DNA of 64,000 bases, taken from an uncultured Bacteroidales bacterium. GTDB lineage: Bacteria; Bacteroidota; Bacteroidia; Bacteroidales; P3. The stretch is from NCBI GenBank assembly GCA_947167075.1, contig CAMVGR010000005.1, positions 62,001 through 126,000 on the forward strand. The letters are read 5' to 3'. Under the pieces are notes generated by a model, which saw only the letters and a list, made by a program, of their open reading frames with translations, did not search any database and was not told where the DNA came from. The position numbers and the translations under genes were made by a program. This document shows positions 16,964-27,507 of this stretch, in pieces. Each line of letters begins with the position of its first letter. Positions within the stretch are counted from its first letter, which is position 1.

Positions 16964-18820
16964 TCACTTTTTGCGGTGTTTGCCGTGGTCTACCTTGTAT
17001 TGTGGGATTTGTTGGCTGGTTTCGAATAGCTTACCGATATACTGGGTGCAACCGGCTCGACGAAGACTCTTTATGATGTCCTGCTGCATTTCGCGCTTAT
17101 AGAAGAAAAAGAGACGCCTTTGGTCGGCTTTGGCTTCGGGGGTGGTGGCTACATATACGGGCTGCATTGTCGACGGGTCGATGCCGGTATAGTACATCTC
17201 TGTGCTGAGGGTCATGGGGGTGGGTGTGAAGTCTTGTATCTGCTCCAGGCGGTAACCCAACTGCTTCATCTGCACAGCCAAATCCGCCATATCTTCCAGG
17301 CGGCATCCCGGATGAGAGCTGATGAAATAGGGAATCAGTTGGTATTTCAGCCCAGCCTGCTTACAGATGGTGGCGAAGCGGCGTTTGGTTTCCTTGAACA
17401 GGTCGAACGAGGGCTTCCGCATGAGCGATAGCACATGTGCCGAGGTGTGTTCGGGAGCCACCTTCAAGCGTCCACTCGTATGGTGCACAACCACTTGTCT
17501 GAAGTATTCCCATCCATGGTTGGTGTCGGAGAAGAGGTCGCACCGAATACCGCTACCCACATACAGATGCTTCACCGCAGGATGGCCCGACACCCGTTGG
17601 AGCAGGGTCAGCATCGGCTGATGGTCGCTGTCCAGATTGTCGCACATCGAGGGCATCGAGCAGCTGTATCTGGCACATTTGCGGCAGCGGTCGGGATTTT
17701 TGCCCTTCATCTTCCACATATTGGCCGACGGCCCTCCAAGGTCGCTGATTACGCCGTGGAAGTCGGGGTCGTGGGTGAGCGTTTCCACCTCCCGCATGAT
17801 GCTTTCCTCGCTGCGTGAGGCTATCTGCTTGCCTTGGTGGGCACTGATGGTGCAGAAGGAGCAACCACCGAAGCATCCTCGATGGGTGTTGATGCTCCAT
17901 CGAATCATGTCGAAAGCGGGTATCGCCCCCCTTTTCTTGTACTTCGGATGTGGAAGCCTGATGTAGGGCAGGTCGAAACTGTCGTCTATCTCTTCCGAAG
18001 TCATCGGCGGCTCGGGAGGGTTGATCACCACCCACTCGTCTCCATGCTGTTGCACAAGTGTAGCGGCCTCGATCTTGTTGCTCTCTCGTTCGATGATATG
18101 GTAGTTTTCGGCTTCGGCACGCTTGCTGGCAATGCATTCTTCGAAGCTATGCAGCTCGATTGTCTCGACCGAAGAGCCAGCGAGCTTGTGTATTTCGCCT
18201 TTGTCTTTCACCCGATAGGCCACTTGCGGCAGTTGGCGACAGGCCTCTATGGGCAATCCTTCGTCGAGTAGTCGGGCTATTTTGAGGGTAGTACGCTCCC
18301 CCATGCCATAGTTTAGCAAGTCGGATGGGGTGTCGACAAGGATGCTTGGGAAGAGGCGATCGTCCCAATAGTCGTAGTGGGCCAAGCGGCGCATCGAGGC
18401 CTCGATACCGGCCATCACCACCGGTGTGTTGGGGTATAGCTGTTTCAGAATACGCGAGTAGACGTAGGTGGCTCGGTCGGGTCGGAAGCCAGCCTGTCCG
18501 CCTGGCGTGTATGCGTCGTCGTGCCGTAGGCGGCGTGCCGCGGTATAGTGGTTCACCATACTGTCCATCGCACCGCTAGTGACACCGAAAAAGAGGCGCG
18601 GTGCCCCAAACTTGCGGAAGTCGCGAAGGTCGTCACGCCAGTTGGGTTGGGGAATGATGGCTACTCGATAGCCAGCTTTCTCCAGCGTCCGTCCAATGAC
18701 GGCAGTGCCAAACGATGGATGGTCGATATAGGCATCGCCTGTAACGAGCACCACGTCGGCCTGTTCCCAGCCGAGGCGCTTCATCTCATCCAACGTTATG
18801 GGTAGGAAATGGCTCATCAC
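16964..18820 (-). CDS. ygiQ: YgiQ family radical SAM protein
   Basis: 618 residues. An N-terminal cobalamin-binding-like domain (DVVLVTGDAYIDHPSFG) is followed by the radical SAM core, with the CxxxCxxC-type motif in HRGCFGGCSFCTISAHQG near residue 310. The C-terminal DUF3362 part contains YVGSGIRCDL and HTSAHVL. The family is conserved but its reaction is not firmly known. It starts 2 bp after the stop of the C69 peptidase gene, so the two are co-transcribed leftward. Confidence 0.9.
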   Translation of the reverse strand: MMSHFLPITLDEMKRLGWEQADVVLVTGDAYIDHPSFGTAVIGRTLEKAGYRVAIIPQPNWRDDLRDFRKFGAPRLFFGVTSGAMDSMVNHYTAARRLRHDDAYTPGGQAGFRPDRATYVYSRILKQLYPNTPVVMAGIEASMRRLAHYDYWDDRLFPSILVDTPSDLLNYGMGERTTLKIARLLDEGLPIEACRQLPQVAYRVKDKGEIHKLAGSSVETIELHSFEECIASKRAEAENYHIIERESNKIEAATLVQQHGDEWVVINPPEPPMTSEEIDDSFDLPYIRLPHPKYKKRGAIPAFDMIRWSINTHRGCFGGCSFCTISAHQGKQIASRSEESIMREVETLTHDPDFHGVISDLGGPSANMWKMKGKNPDRCRKCARYSCSMPSMCDNLDSDHQPMLTLLQRVSGHPAVKHLYVGSGIRCDLFSDTNHGWEYFRQVVVHHTSGRLKVAPEHTSAHVLSLMRKPSFDLFKETKRRFATICKQAGLKYQLIPYFISSHPGCRLEDMADLAVQMKQLGYRLEQIQDFTPTPMTLSTEMYYTGIDPSTMQPVYVATTPEAKADQRRLFFFYKREMQQDIIKSLRRAGCTQYIGKLFETSQQIPQYKVDHGKHRKK

Positions 18821-18822
18821 GG

Positions 18823-20583
18823 CTATCTTTCTCGCCTCTCTATCACTTCGTTGAGGATATATCTATCGCCGGTAGCAGTAGGGATGGCATCGATAAACTC
18901 TTGTTTATAGCCTGGTGTGTCGTAGCCCCATCGTTGGAATGTGCCGTCTGGAGCCTCGCGTTTCACCACTTGGTCGTTGTATTTCACTATGATGTGTTTC
19001 GCCAATTCGTCCCACCGCTTCATCATCCGGTTGGCGTAAGCAATGCTTTTCTTGTTCAGGTAATCTTGCCTTTCAGCCGGTGTGAGCTTATCGATAGCCC
19101 GAAGCACACTGTCCTGGTCGTCGTAGTAGTAATCCTCCAGCTCCTTTTGAGCACTTCGCAGATCGCCGATCATCATACTGTAGCGAGGGTAGACCATGTT
19201 GGCCACCCAGTTGTTCATCCAAAAGGCGGACTGGAAGCTGAATTCGTTGCGCTGGTTGTTCTCCGGACGGAACGGGTCGGGCACCTGCGACAAGCAGCAG
19301 TAGAGAGGCACATAGGCCACCATGTCGGCATCGTCGCAGTTGAACCATGTAATGCCTCCTACATCGTTAGGCAGCCACGACCGCATCTGGCATACCATAG
19401 TGAAGCCGCTTTGCTGGGTAGCGATAGGGCGCTCGCGATAGAGGTTGGTGCCATCGGAGGTGCGGTAGTGCATCGGTAGCGGACGTATGGGCATCCCCCA
19501 CGGGCCGGCTGTCATGTCGGAAGTCATGTCGAGCGGTGTACCCTCGAAGTGGTCACGCATGTCGGCCATCAGCTCTCGAAGAGAGAGTGGCTTGTCGGGC
19601 TTCACCCACAGCGGCAAATGGTCACATTTGGCAAATTCGCCATTGATATATGGCAGATATTGGTCCATATCTGAACGATGGTGGCGGAAGAAACTCCACA
19701 CACGAGCATCAGCATAGCGCACATTCTCGAAGTCGATGGGGCAATAGGCGTCTCGGAAGGAGAATTCTTCGTCACTTCCGCTGAAATATCCCTTTTCTCG
19801 GGCGAAAGAGACCACATCGTCGGCATATACACACTCCACCCATGGATTCTCGACATACTGCAGATGCTTGCTACTGATACTACAGAAGTATTTAGCATTT
19901 GCTCGCCTCGATACCTGCGGCACAGCCTCCCACACACCATTCGCTTCCTTCCATTGCTTTCCTTCCAGAGGGAAGTGGCGAATACGACTCAGGTTGGCAT
20001 GGGCAGAAATGCAGTCGTCGGGTATACGCAGGGCCACCCAGACTGCCCCTTTGCGTCCTGGGCCTTTGCCCACCATCTCCATGATCCATGCTTCGTTGGG
20101 GTCGCAAATGGTGATGCTCTCGCCAGTGCTGTTGTAGCCATACCGCTCTACCAGTTCTGCCATGCAGCGGATGGCCTGGCGTGCTGTGGAGGAACGTTGC
20201 AGAGCCAATCGCATCAGGCTGAAGTAGTCGAGCAATCCATCGCGGTTTTGCAGCTCGAGACGACCGTCGAAAGTGCTCTCCACGATGGTCACCTGTCGCT
20301 CGTTCATGAAACCGACCACATTGTTGGTGTATTCCACTTGCTCTACATATTGTCCATCGTGCGAAGGGCCCCAGCCACGTATGGCCACAGGTTCGCCCGC
20401 CACATGGCGGCCAGCAGGCGTGTGGAACAGCGATCCTGCAAAGCCAAAGCCATCGCAGTTGTAGGTGCACATAACACTGCCATCTGTGGATGCCCGTTTA
20501 CCGACTATAAGATTGGTGCAGGCATTGCCCTGCATCAGGCATGCCACAAGTGCAACCAACAGTATGATTATCCTTTTATTCAT
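18823..20583 (-). CDS. C69-family dipeptidase (secreted)
   Basis: I start it at ATG 20583, because a longer frame would begin inside the -7 box. The 586-residue product has a signal peptide whose cleavage after QGNA would expose Cys22 in ACTNLIVGKRAS, the N-terminal nucleophile of C69 (Ntn-hydrolase) peptidases. The DGFGFAG and NERQVTIVESTF stretches fit the PepD family, which cleaves dipeptides or short peptides. A periplasmic or outer-membrane-facing location is inferred from the signal peptide. Followed by ygiQ. Confidence 0.85.
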   Translation of the reverse strand: MNKRIIILLVALVACLMQGNACTNLIVGKRASTDGSVMCTYNCDGFGFAGSLFHTPAGRHVAGEPVAIRGWGPSHDGQYVEQVEYTNNVVGFMNERQVTIVESTFDGRLELQNRDGLLDYFSLMRLALQRSSTARQAIRCMAELVERYGYNSTGESITICDPNEAWIMEMVGKGPGRKGAVWVALRIPDDCISAHANLSRIRHFPLEGKQWKEANGVWEAVPQVSRRANAKYFCSISSKHLQYVENPWVECVYADDVVSFAREKGYFSGSDEEFSFRDAYCPIDFENVRYADARVWSFFRHHRSDMDQYLPYINGEFAKCDHLPLWVKPDKPLSLRELMADMRDHFEGTPLDMTSDMTAGPWGMPIRPLPMHYRTSDGTNLYRERPIATQQSGFTMVCQMRSWLPNDVGGITWFNCDDADMVAYVPLYCCLSQVPDPFRPENNQRNEFSFQSAFWMNNWVANMVYPRYSMMIGDLRSAQKELEDYYYDDQDSVLRAIDKLTPAERQDYLNKKSIAYANRMMKRWDELAKHIIVKYNDQVVKREAPDGTFQRWGYDTPGYKQEFIDAIPTATGDRYILNEVIERRER

Positions 20584-20609
20584 AGGGTTCTGTATGTGAT
20601 TTTTGGAGT

Positions 20610-20618
20610 GCAAAAATA
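20610..20618 (-). promoter_or_regulatory. -7 box of the C69 peptidase-ygiQ unit
   Basis: Reverse-strand TATTTTTGC, 26 bp before the peptidase ATG, fits TAnnTTTGC. Confidence 0.55.
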
Positions 20619-20828
20619 CATAAAAATATACATTTGACAGAAAAACATGGCCGTCGCCGGCAGAAAAAAACTATTCATATATATTATACAGCAACCCATA
20701 AGCAGAGAGCATAAAGTGAACTCTTCGCGTTGAATATGTGTTTTTTACCGCCATTATTCCGCACTATCTTCACGGTAAAATTATGTTAAAATAGAAAAAA
20801 ATTAATGTCAGTTTATAAAAAATAATAG

Positions 20829-20837
20829 TAACTTTGC
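20829..20837 (+). promoter_or_regulatory. -7 box of the acyl-CoA ligase gene
   Basis: TAACTTTGC, 26 bp before the ATG at 20864. It also places the transcript start downstream of the earlier in-frame ATG at 20834, so that ATG is not used. Confidence 0.6.
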
Positions 20838-20863
20838 AAATCATCTTAAATAGAAATAATTGT

Positions 20864-22648
20864 ATGCAAGTTCCGACTAGATTGTTTGACCTTCTTGAAT
20901 GGCGTAAGGAGTTGCACCCCGAACGCCCTGTATTCAAGTTCAAAGAGAATGGACAATGGAAAGACCACTACATCGATGAATATATCGAGAAGGTCAATCT
21001 GATAAGCTATGCTTTGATGCATCTTGGTGTGAAAAAGGGAGAGAACATCGGCCTTATTAGTGCCGGCAGACCCGAGTGGAACTATGTGGACTTTGGTGTT
21101 CAACAAACAGGGGCGGTCCTGCTTCCCATCTACCCTACTATCAGCGAGGAGGACTATCAGTTCATCCTTAACGATGCACAGGTGCGACTGCTTGTTGTCG
21201 AGACACCAGCCCTATACAAGAAGATCAGCAATATCCGCGAGCGTCTCCCACATCTAGAAAATCTGTGCACCATCGTCCCCATGGAAGGGGTGAAATCGAT
21301 GGACGACATCTACGAGATCGGACGCCAATATCTCGCCTCGCACCCCGAAGCTCCCAGCCAGCTGCAATCCATCAAGGACTCGCTGACCACCGACGATGTG
21401 TGTACGATGATATACACCAGCGGCACCACCGGTATCCCCAAGGGTGCTATGCTTGCCCACCGCGGACTAATAATGAATGTGGTGGAAATCAAAGAGAGTC
21501 CTGGTAAGACATGGACGAAAGCCCTCAGCTGGCTGCCCATGTGCCATATCTATGAACGCATGATGGGCTACCTCTATCAGTGGCTCTGCTTCGAGATAGC
21601 CTATGCCGAAAGCATCGCCAAAGTAGCCGACGACTGCAAGGAGATCAGCCCCAACATGATGGCCTGCGTGCCCAGATTCATCGAGAAGGTCTACGACAAA
21701 ATATATCGCAAGGGCGAGAAGATGACCGGTGTGAAGAAAAAGATATTCGACTGGGCCATCGACCTAGCTTTCCGATACGACCTCGACGAGAGCAAGCTGT
21801 CGATGTGGTACAAACTGCAGAAGAGCATAGCCGACAAACTGGTCTACAAGGAAATCCGCGAGAGCATGGGTGGCGAGCTGTACATGCTCGTCAGTGGCGG
21901 TGCCACTATCCAGCCCCGCCTCACACGATTCTTCTCCTGCGTGGGACTCGACCTATACGAGGGATATGGCCTCACCGAGTGCTCCCCCCTCATCGCCGTC
22001 ACCAATAGCAACAAGAAAGGGCGCAAAATAGGCTCCGTAGGCTTTGCCATGCGCGAAATAGAGGTCCGCATCGATACAGACACTAGCGAGATTCAGTGTC
22101 GCGGTGGAAACGTGATGAAAGGCTACTACAACGCCCCCGAACTCACCGCCCAAGCCATCGACGGCGACGGATGGTTCCACACCGGCGACACAGGCTATTT
22201 CGACCCCGACGGCTACCTCTTCATCACCGGACGCACCAAGAGCATGTTCAAGACATCGATGGGCAAATACATCAATCCGGAGGTAATCGAAGAGAAAATG
22301 AAGCAATCGCCCTTCATCATGGACATGATGGTGGTAGGTGCCGAGCAGAAGTTTGCCGCCGCCCTCATTGCTCCCGACTTCGACATGCTGAAGGACTGGT
22401 GTCGCCGCCACGGAGTGAAGGCCTCTAATCCCGACGAAATGATTGCCGACAAAGATGTCATCGCACGCTTTCAGAGGGTGGTCGACAAATACAATGCCGA
22501 ACTGGGTGTAACCGAACAGGTTAAACGCTTTGCTCTGGTGGCCGAACCCTGGACCGAATCCAACAAAATGCTCACCCCGACGCAGAAGCTTATCCGTCGC
22601 AATGTCGCCGCCGCCTACCAGCAGCAGATCGACGCTCTGTTCCGCTAG
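20864..22648 (+). CDS. Long-chain fatty acid-CoA ligase (AMP-binding)
   Basis: 594 residues. ANL-superfamily motifs are in order: the P-loop YTSGTTGIPKGAML, the GYGLTECSPL motif, and HTGDTGYFDPDGYLFITGRTK before the C-terminal swinging domain. It activates fatty acids to acyl-AMP and then acyl-CoA for lipid synthesis or uptake. The FadD15-like form with SWLPMCHIYERMMGYLYQW is common in Bacteroidota. Single-gene unit: its own promoter upstream and a strong hairpin downstream. Confidence 0.9.
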   Translation: MQVPTRLFDLLEWRKELHPERPVFKFKENGQWKDHYIDEYIEKVNLISYALMHLGVKKGENIGLISAGRPEWNYVDFGVQQTGAVLLPIYPTISEEDYQFILNDAQVRLLVVETPALYKKISNIRERLPHLENLCTIVPMEGVKSMDDIYEIGRQYLASHPEAPSQLQSIKDSLTTDDVCTMIYTSGTTGIPKGAMLAHRGLIMNVVEIKESPGKTWTKALSWLPMCHIYERMMGYLYQWLCFEIAYAESIAKVADDCKEISPNMMACVPRFIEKVYDKIYRKGEKMTGVKKKIFDWAIDLAFRYDLDESKLSMWYKLQKSIADKLVYKEIRESMGGELYMLVSGGATIQPRLTRFFSCVGLDLYEGYGLTECSPLIAVTNSNKKGRKIGSVGFAMREIEVRIDTDTSEIQCRGGNVMKGYYNAPELTAQAIDGDGWFHTGDTGYFDPDGYLFITGRTKSMFKTSMGKYINPEVIEEKMKQSPFIMDMMVVGAEQKFAAALIAPDFDMLKDWCRRHGVKASNPDEMIADKDVIARFQRVVDKYNAELGVTEQVKRFALVAEPWTESNKMLTPTQKLIRRNVAAAYQQQIDALFR

Positions 22649-22687
22649 GCCACATACCTTATTGAGATAGAAGTACATAACACAAAT

Positions 22688-22725
22688 CCGCCGCCTTATC
22701 CTCCCACTTAAGGCGGCGGAATTCT
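22688..22725 (+). terminator. Strong hairpin after the acyl-CoA ligase gene
   Basis: CCGCCGCCTTA and TAAGGCGGCGG are perfect 11-bp arms around a 10-base loop, followed by ATTCTT. It is placed 39 bp after the stop codon. Confidence 0.65.
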
Positions 22726-22745
22726 TACCTACCCTTCACGCCTCT

Positions 22746-22788
22746 GCACCGTACTTCAACCGTACTTGCACCGTACATGCACCGTACC
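22746..22788. repeat. 11-bp repeat array, family 2 copy 1
   Basis: Units ACCGTACTTCA, ACCGTACTTGC, ACCGTACATGC and a partial ACCGTACC are in tandem at an 11-bp pitch between the ligase terminator and ettA. Related arrays are at 50.8 and 63.7 kb. Confidence 0.8.
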
Positions 22789-22907
22789 ATCCTCGCTTCT
22801 CACCGTGACAATACGTTCTATTGTCGTCCCACTCTCGGAGGAGAAACTGTGTTGGGGGGTGCACACAATAAAATCGTATCCCATACGTTTCTATGAAAAA
22901 GACGATT

Positions 22908-24578
<1,671 letters not shown>

Positions 24579-24640
24579 CATAAACGAACTGCCGCATCAG
24601 CACTCACCCCAACCCAACCAAAGGAACCGTTGATAGACGT

Positions 24641-25513
24641 ATGAAGACGACAGATTTCAAACCATTCAGCATAGTGGCCAGAGGAAGACTGTGGACATTC
24701 GAACGCCCGATAGTGATGGGGATATTGAATATCACCGCAGACTCGTTCTACGATGGTGGACGACACCAATCGGAGGACGATATGCTCGCCCATGCCCGAT
24801 GGTTGATAGCCGAGGGAGCAGATGTGATAGATGTGGGGGCCGTTAGTTCACGCCCGGGTGCCATTCTGTTGCCACCCGACGAAGAGGCAGTCCGATTGAA
24901 GAACGCCCTGACATTGCTTCGCAGCGAATTGCCCGATGCCATCATCAGTGTGGACACATGCTACTCACTGCCGGCAAGAGCGGCCATCGAAGCAGGGGCA
25001 GACATAGTAAACGACATCAGCGGTGGCCAATTCGACGAGAATATGTTCGGGACAGTCAGCGAACTGCAGGTCCCTTACATCATGATGCACACACGCGGAT
25101 TGCCTTCGGAGATGCAGCAGATGACCCACTACGACGATGTGGTGGACGAACTGGTGAGATTCTTTTCCAAACGACTCGACGATGCGTACAAGCTCGGTAT
25201 CAAAGACATCTGGCTTGACCCTGGCTTTGGATTTGCCAAAGACATACAGCAAAACCATGAGCTCCTGCAGCGGATGGACGAAATAAGCACCCTCTTCCGT
25301 GAGCCACTACTGGTAGGATTGAGCAGGAAAAGCATGATATACAAGCCCCTTGGTATCACTCCCGACCAGGCACTACCCGGAACCATCGCCCTAGACACGA
25401 TGGCCCTGGAAAGAGGGGCACGGATACTGCGGGTGCACGACCCCAAGCCTGCCCGACAGACAATAGCACTACTCTATGCCCACCACTGCACGAATCCAAT
25501 AGCAATGAAATAA
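24641..25513 (+). CDS. folP: Dihydropteroate synthase
   Basis: 290 residues. The family motifs are MGILNITADSFYDGGR (pterin-binding start), DVGAVSSRPGA, VNDISGG and DPGFGFAKDIQQN. It condenses dihydropterin pyrophosphate with p-aminobenzoate in folate synthesis and is the sulfonamide target. It is followed 27 bp later by cdaA, an order also seen in other Bacteroidota, so co-transcription is likely. Confidence 0.93.
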   Translation: MKTTDFKPFSIVARGRLWTFERPIVMGILNITADSFYDGGRHQSEDDMLAHARWLIAEGADVIDVGAVSSRPGAILLPPDEEAVRLKNALTLLRSELPDAIISVDTCYSLPARAAIEAGADIVNDISGGQFDENMFGTVSELQVPYIMMHTRGLPSEMQQMTHYDDVVDELVRFFSKRLDDAYKLGIKDIWLDPGFGFAKDIQQNHELLQRMDEISTLFREPLLVGLSRKSMIYKPLGITPDQALPGTIALDTMALERGARILRVHDPKPARQTIALLYAHHCTNPIAMK

Positions 25514-25540
25514 CAAAACTAAATTAAATAGATAAAAATC

Positions 25541-26335
25541 ATGATACCTATAGCCATCTTAGGGCTGCCCCAATTCCGTTTTATCGATGCCATCGACATA
25601 TTAATAGTGGCGGTGCTACTGTTCTACATCTATCGCATGGCACGCGGCACCAATGTGATGCTCATATTCTGGGCACTGATTATCCTGCTCATAACATGGC
25701 GTGTGGCAGACCTGCTGCAGATGCGACTGCTCGGTGCCATACTTAGTGCGGTGGCCAGTGTGGGACTGATAGCCTTGGTGGTAATATTCCAGCCCGAGAT
25801 CAGAAAGTTCTTGCTCTTTTTAGGCACCAAGACTCAGCTGAACGAGAGCCTGTGGAAAAGGATGCAATTCTGGCGTCACCAACAGCAGAACACCAAAGGT
25901 GTCAACTATGAAGCCTATGTAAATGCCTGTATGCACATGTCCCAAAGCAAAACGGGGGCTCTTATTGTATTCAAACGTAACAATGCTGTAGAAGAGCTTG
26001 TAAACACAGGAGAACGTATCGATGCGACAGCAAGTAGTAGCCTTATAGAGGCACTGTTCTTCAAAAACTCACCCCTACACGACGGTGCCGTCATCGCACA
26101 CGGCGACCATTTGATAGCTGCACGATGCATTCTGCCAGTCACCTCACGGCTTGATATAGACCCCAATCTAGGTCTTCGCCACCGTTCTGCCATCGGAGTA
26201 ACGGAACAACTCGATGTGTTAAGCGTAATTGTGAGTGAGGAGACCGGCGCCATAAGCTACGCCATCAACGGGGTGATTCATCACGATATTAGCCCTGTAC
26301 AACTTCGCCAAGCTCTTGAGAAGTACGAATGCTAG
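25541..26335 (+). CDS. cdaA: Diadenylate cyclase CdaA (c-di-AMP synthase)
   Basis: 264 residues. Two or three N-terminal membrane helices (about 13-75) precede the DAC domain. The catalytic DGA motif is in LHDGAVIAHGD and the RHR motif in LRHRSAIGVTE, both intact. It makes c-di-AMP from two ATP molecules. The membrane-bound CdaA/YbbP form is the usual one in Bacteroidota. No CdaR is next to it. It is probably the second gene of a folP-cdaA unit. Confidence 0.92.
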   Translation: MIPIAILGLPQFRFIDAIDILIVAVLLFYIYRMARGTNVMLIFWALIILLITWRVADLLQMRLLGAILSAVASVGLIALVVIFQPEIRKFLLFLGTKTQLNESLWKRMQFWRHQQQNTKGVNYEAYVNACMHMSQSKTGALIVFKRNNAVEELVNTGERIDATASSSLIEALFFKNSPLHDGAVIAHGDHLIAARCILPVTSRLDIDPNLGLRHRSAIGVTEQLDVLSVIVSEETGAISYAINGVIHHDISPVQLRQALEKYEC

Positions 26336-26531
26336 AATTTCTGCACTCCAAATCCAAGACGGAAGGACCAAATTACAGGACATACGCATGCCGTATATTT
26401 AACAGTGTATCAGGTGATGCTTGGCAACATGCACTCTTTTCTTATATTTATATACACCCAAATCATTATCGATAAACGATATTTTTTTTTCGTTTTTCGT
26501 AAAATTTTTCTTGCATATAAGAAAAAAGTTG

Positions 26532-26540
26532 TATCTTTGC
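26532..26540 (+). promoter_or_regulatory. -7 box of the DUF2975-HTH-M16 unit
   Basis: TATCTTTGC has a TTG-containing -33 region about 19 bases upstream and the ATG 23 bp downstream. Confidence 0.65.
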
Positions 26541-26563
26541 CGGTGAAATAATAAGGCAAAAAG

Positions 26564-27238
26564 ATGACACAACGACGTGGATTAAACAGAATAAGAACAC
26601 TTTACGCCATATTTCTAGTAGTGGTAGCATTGTGTATTTCTATGTTTTTCCTAAATATTGTCACCGCAGCCGACCCTATCGAGATGGGGCCTGGCAGTCA
26701 CACTCCAGAGCAATATGGACTGGTTGTTACCGACCTACACAGCTCGCCTGAACTCTACAGCCACGAGTTCGCCGTGGAGCCTGTTGCCGAAGGTCTGAAA
26801 GCCACAGCCAGTGTAAACCGCTTCGACGTGAGTCTTGCCGCGGACAACCCCGACATACTGCCAACCCAAAAAGCCACATGGTGCATGGCACTGCAAGTGA
26901 TCAGTGCACTGGTGGCAATTGCCATAGCAGTATTGGTGGTAGTGGCATTGGTGTCGTTCTATGTCAGTGTGCGCCGTGGCAAGGTGTTCCCAACCAAGAA
27001 AATCAAACTGCTAACGTGGGTGGGGGCATTGATGATAGCCATGTCACTCGCGATGGATGCCAGCACTTGGATGGAAACCTATATGGTACGTTCCATCCTG
27101 GCTACTACCGAATGGCAGCCCCAAGGAGGCTTCTCCATCCATATCACACGCATTTTCTTCGGACTGACAATCATATTTTTAGCCGAGATATTCAAAATAG
27201 GACGCGAAATGCAGGAGGAACAGGAGCTGACAATATGA
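26564..27238 (+). CDS. DUF2975 membrane protein
   Basis: 224 residues with four predicted membrane segments: about 11-33, 105-131, 148-166 and 190-210. The region between the first two is an extracytoplasmic domain. The layout and the immediately following XRE regulator match the DUF2975/YozG-like pairs known from many Bacteroidota and Firmicutes. Their function is not established; a membrane partner for the cytoplasmic regulator is the usual guess. Its TGA overlaps the regulator's ATG by four bases. Confidence 0.75.
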   Translation: MTQRRGLNRIRTLYAIFLVVVALCISMFFLNIVTAADPIEMGPGSHTPEQYGLVVTDLHSSPELYSHEFAVEPVAEGLKATASVNRFDVSLAADNPDILPTQKATWCMALQVISALVAIAIAVLVVVALVSFYVSVRRGKVFPTKKIKLLTWVGALMIAMSLAMDASTWMETYMVRSILATTEWQPQGGFSIHITRIFFGLTIIFLAEIFKIGREMQEEQELTI

Positions 27239-27507
27239 TAGTGGTGAACCTTGATATGATGATGGCCAAGCGTAAAATCTCGCTAGGCGAGTTGGCAGAA
27301 CGGGTGGACATTACACCTGCCAACCTCTCTATCTTCAAGACAGGCAAGGCGAGGGCCGTACGATTCAGCACCCTCGAACGCCTGTGCCAGGTGCTCGACT
27401 GCCAACCAGCCGACCTGTTGGAATACCGATCCGACCAGCACTCCTCCCCTGCCCCCGACATGCAAACAACAAATATTAATAATCTCATAAATCAATCTAC
27501 AACATGA
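27235..27507 (+). CDS. Small XRE-family regulator (YozG-like)
   Basis: 90 residues. The helix-turn-helix is ISLGELAERVDITPANLS with a basic recognition helix region, followed by RFSTLERLCQVLDCQPADLLEY, the standard XRE continuation. The start ATG at 27235 overlaps the DUF2975 stop (ATGA), and its own stop overlaps the M16 peptidase ATG at 27504 in the same way. Translational coupling of all three is likely. The C-terminal 20 residues are polar and probably disordered. Confidence 0.85.
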   Translation: MIVVNLDMMMAKRKISLGELAERVDITPANLSIFKTGKARAVRFSTLERLCQVLDCQPADLLEYRSDQHSSPAPDMQTTNINNLINQSTT

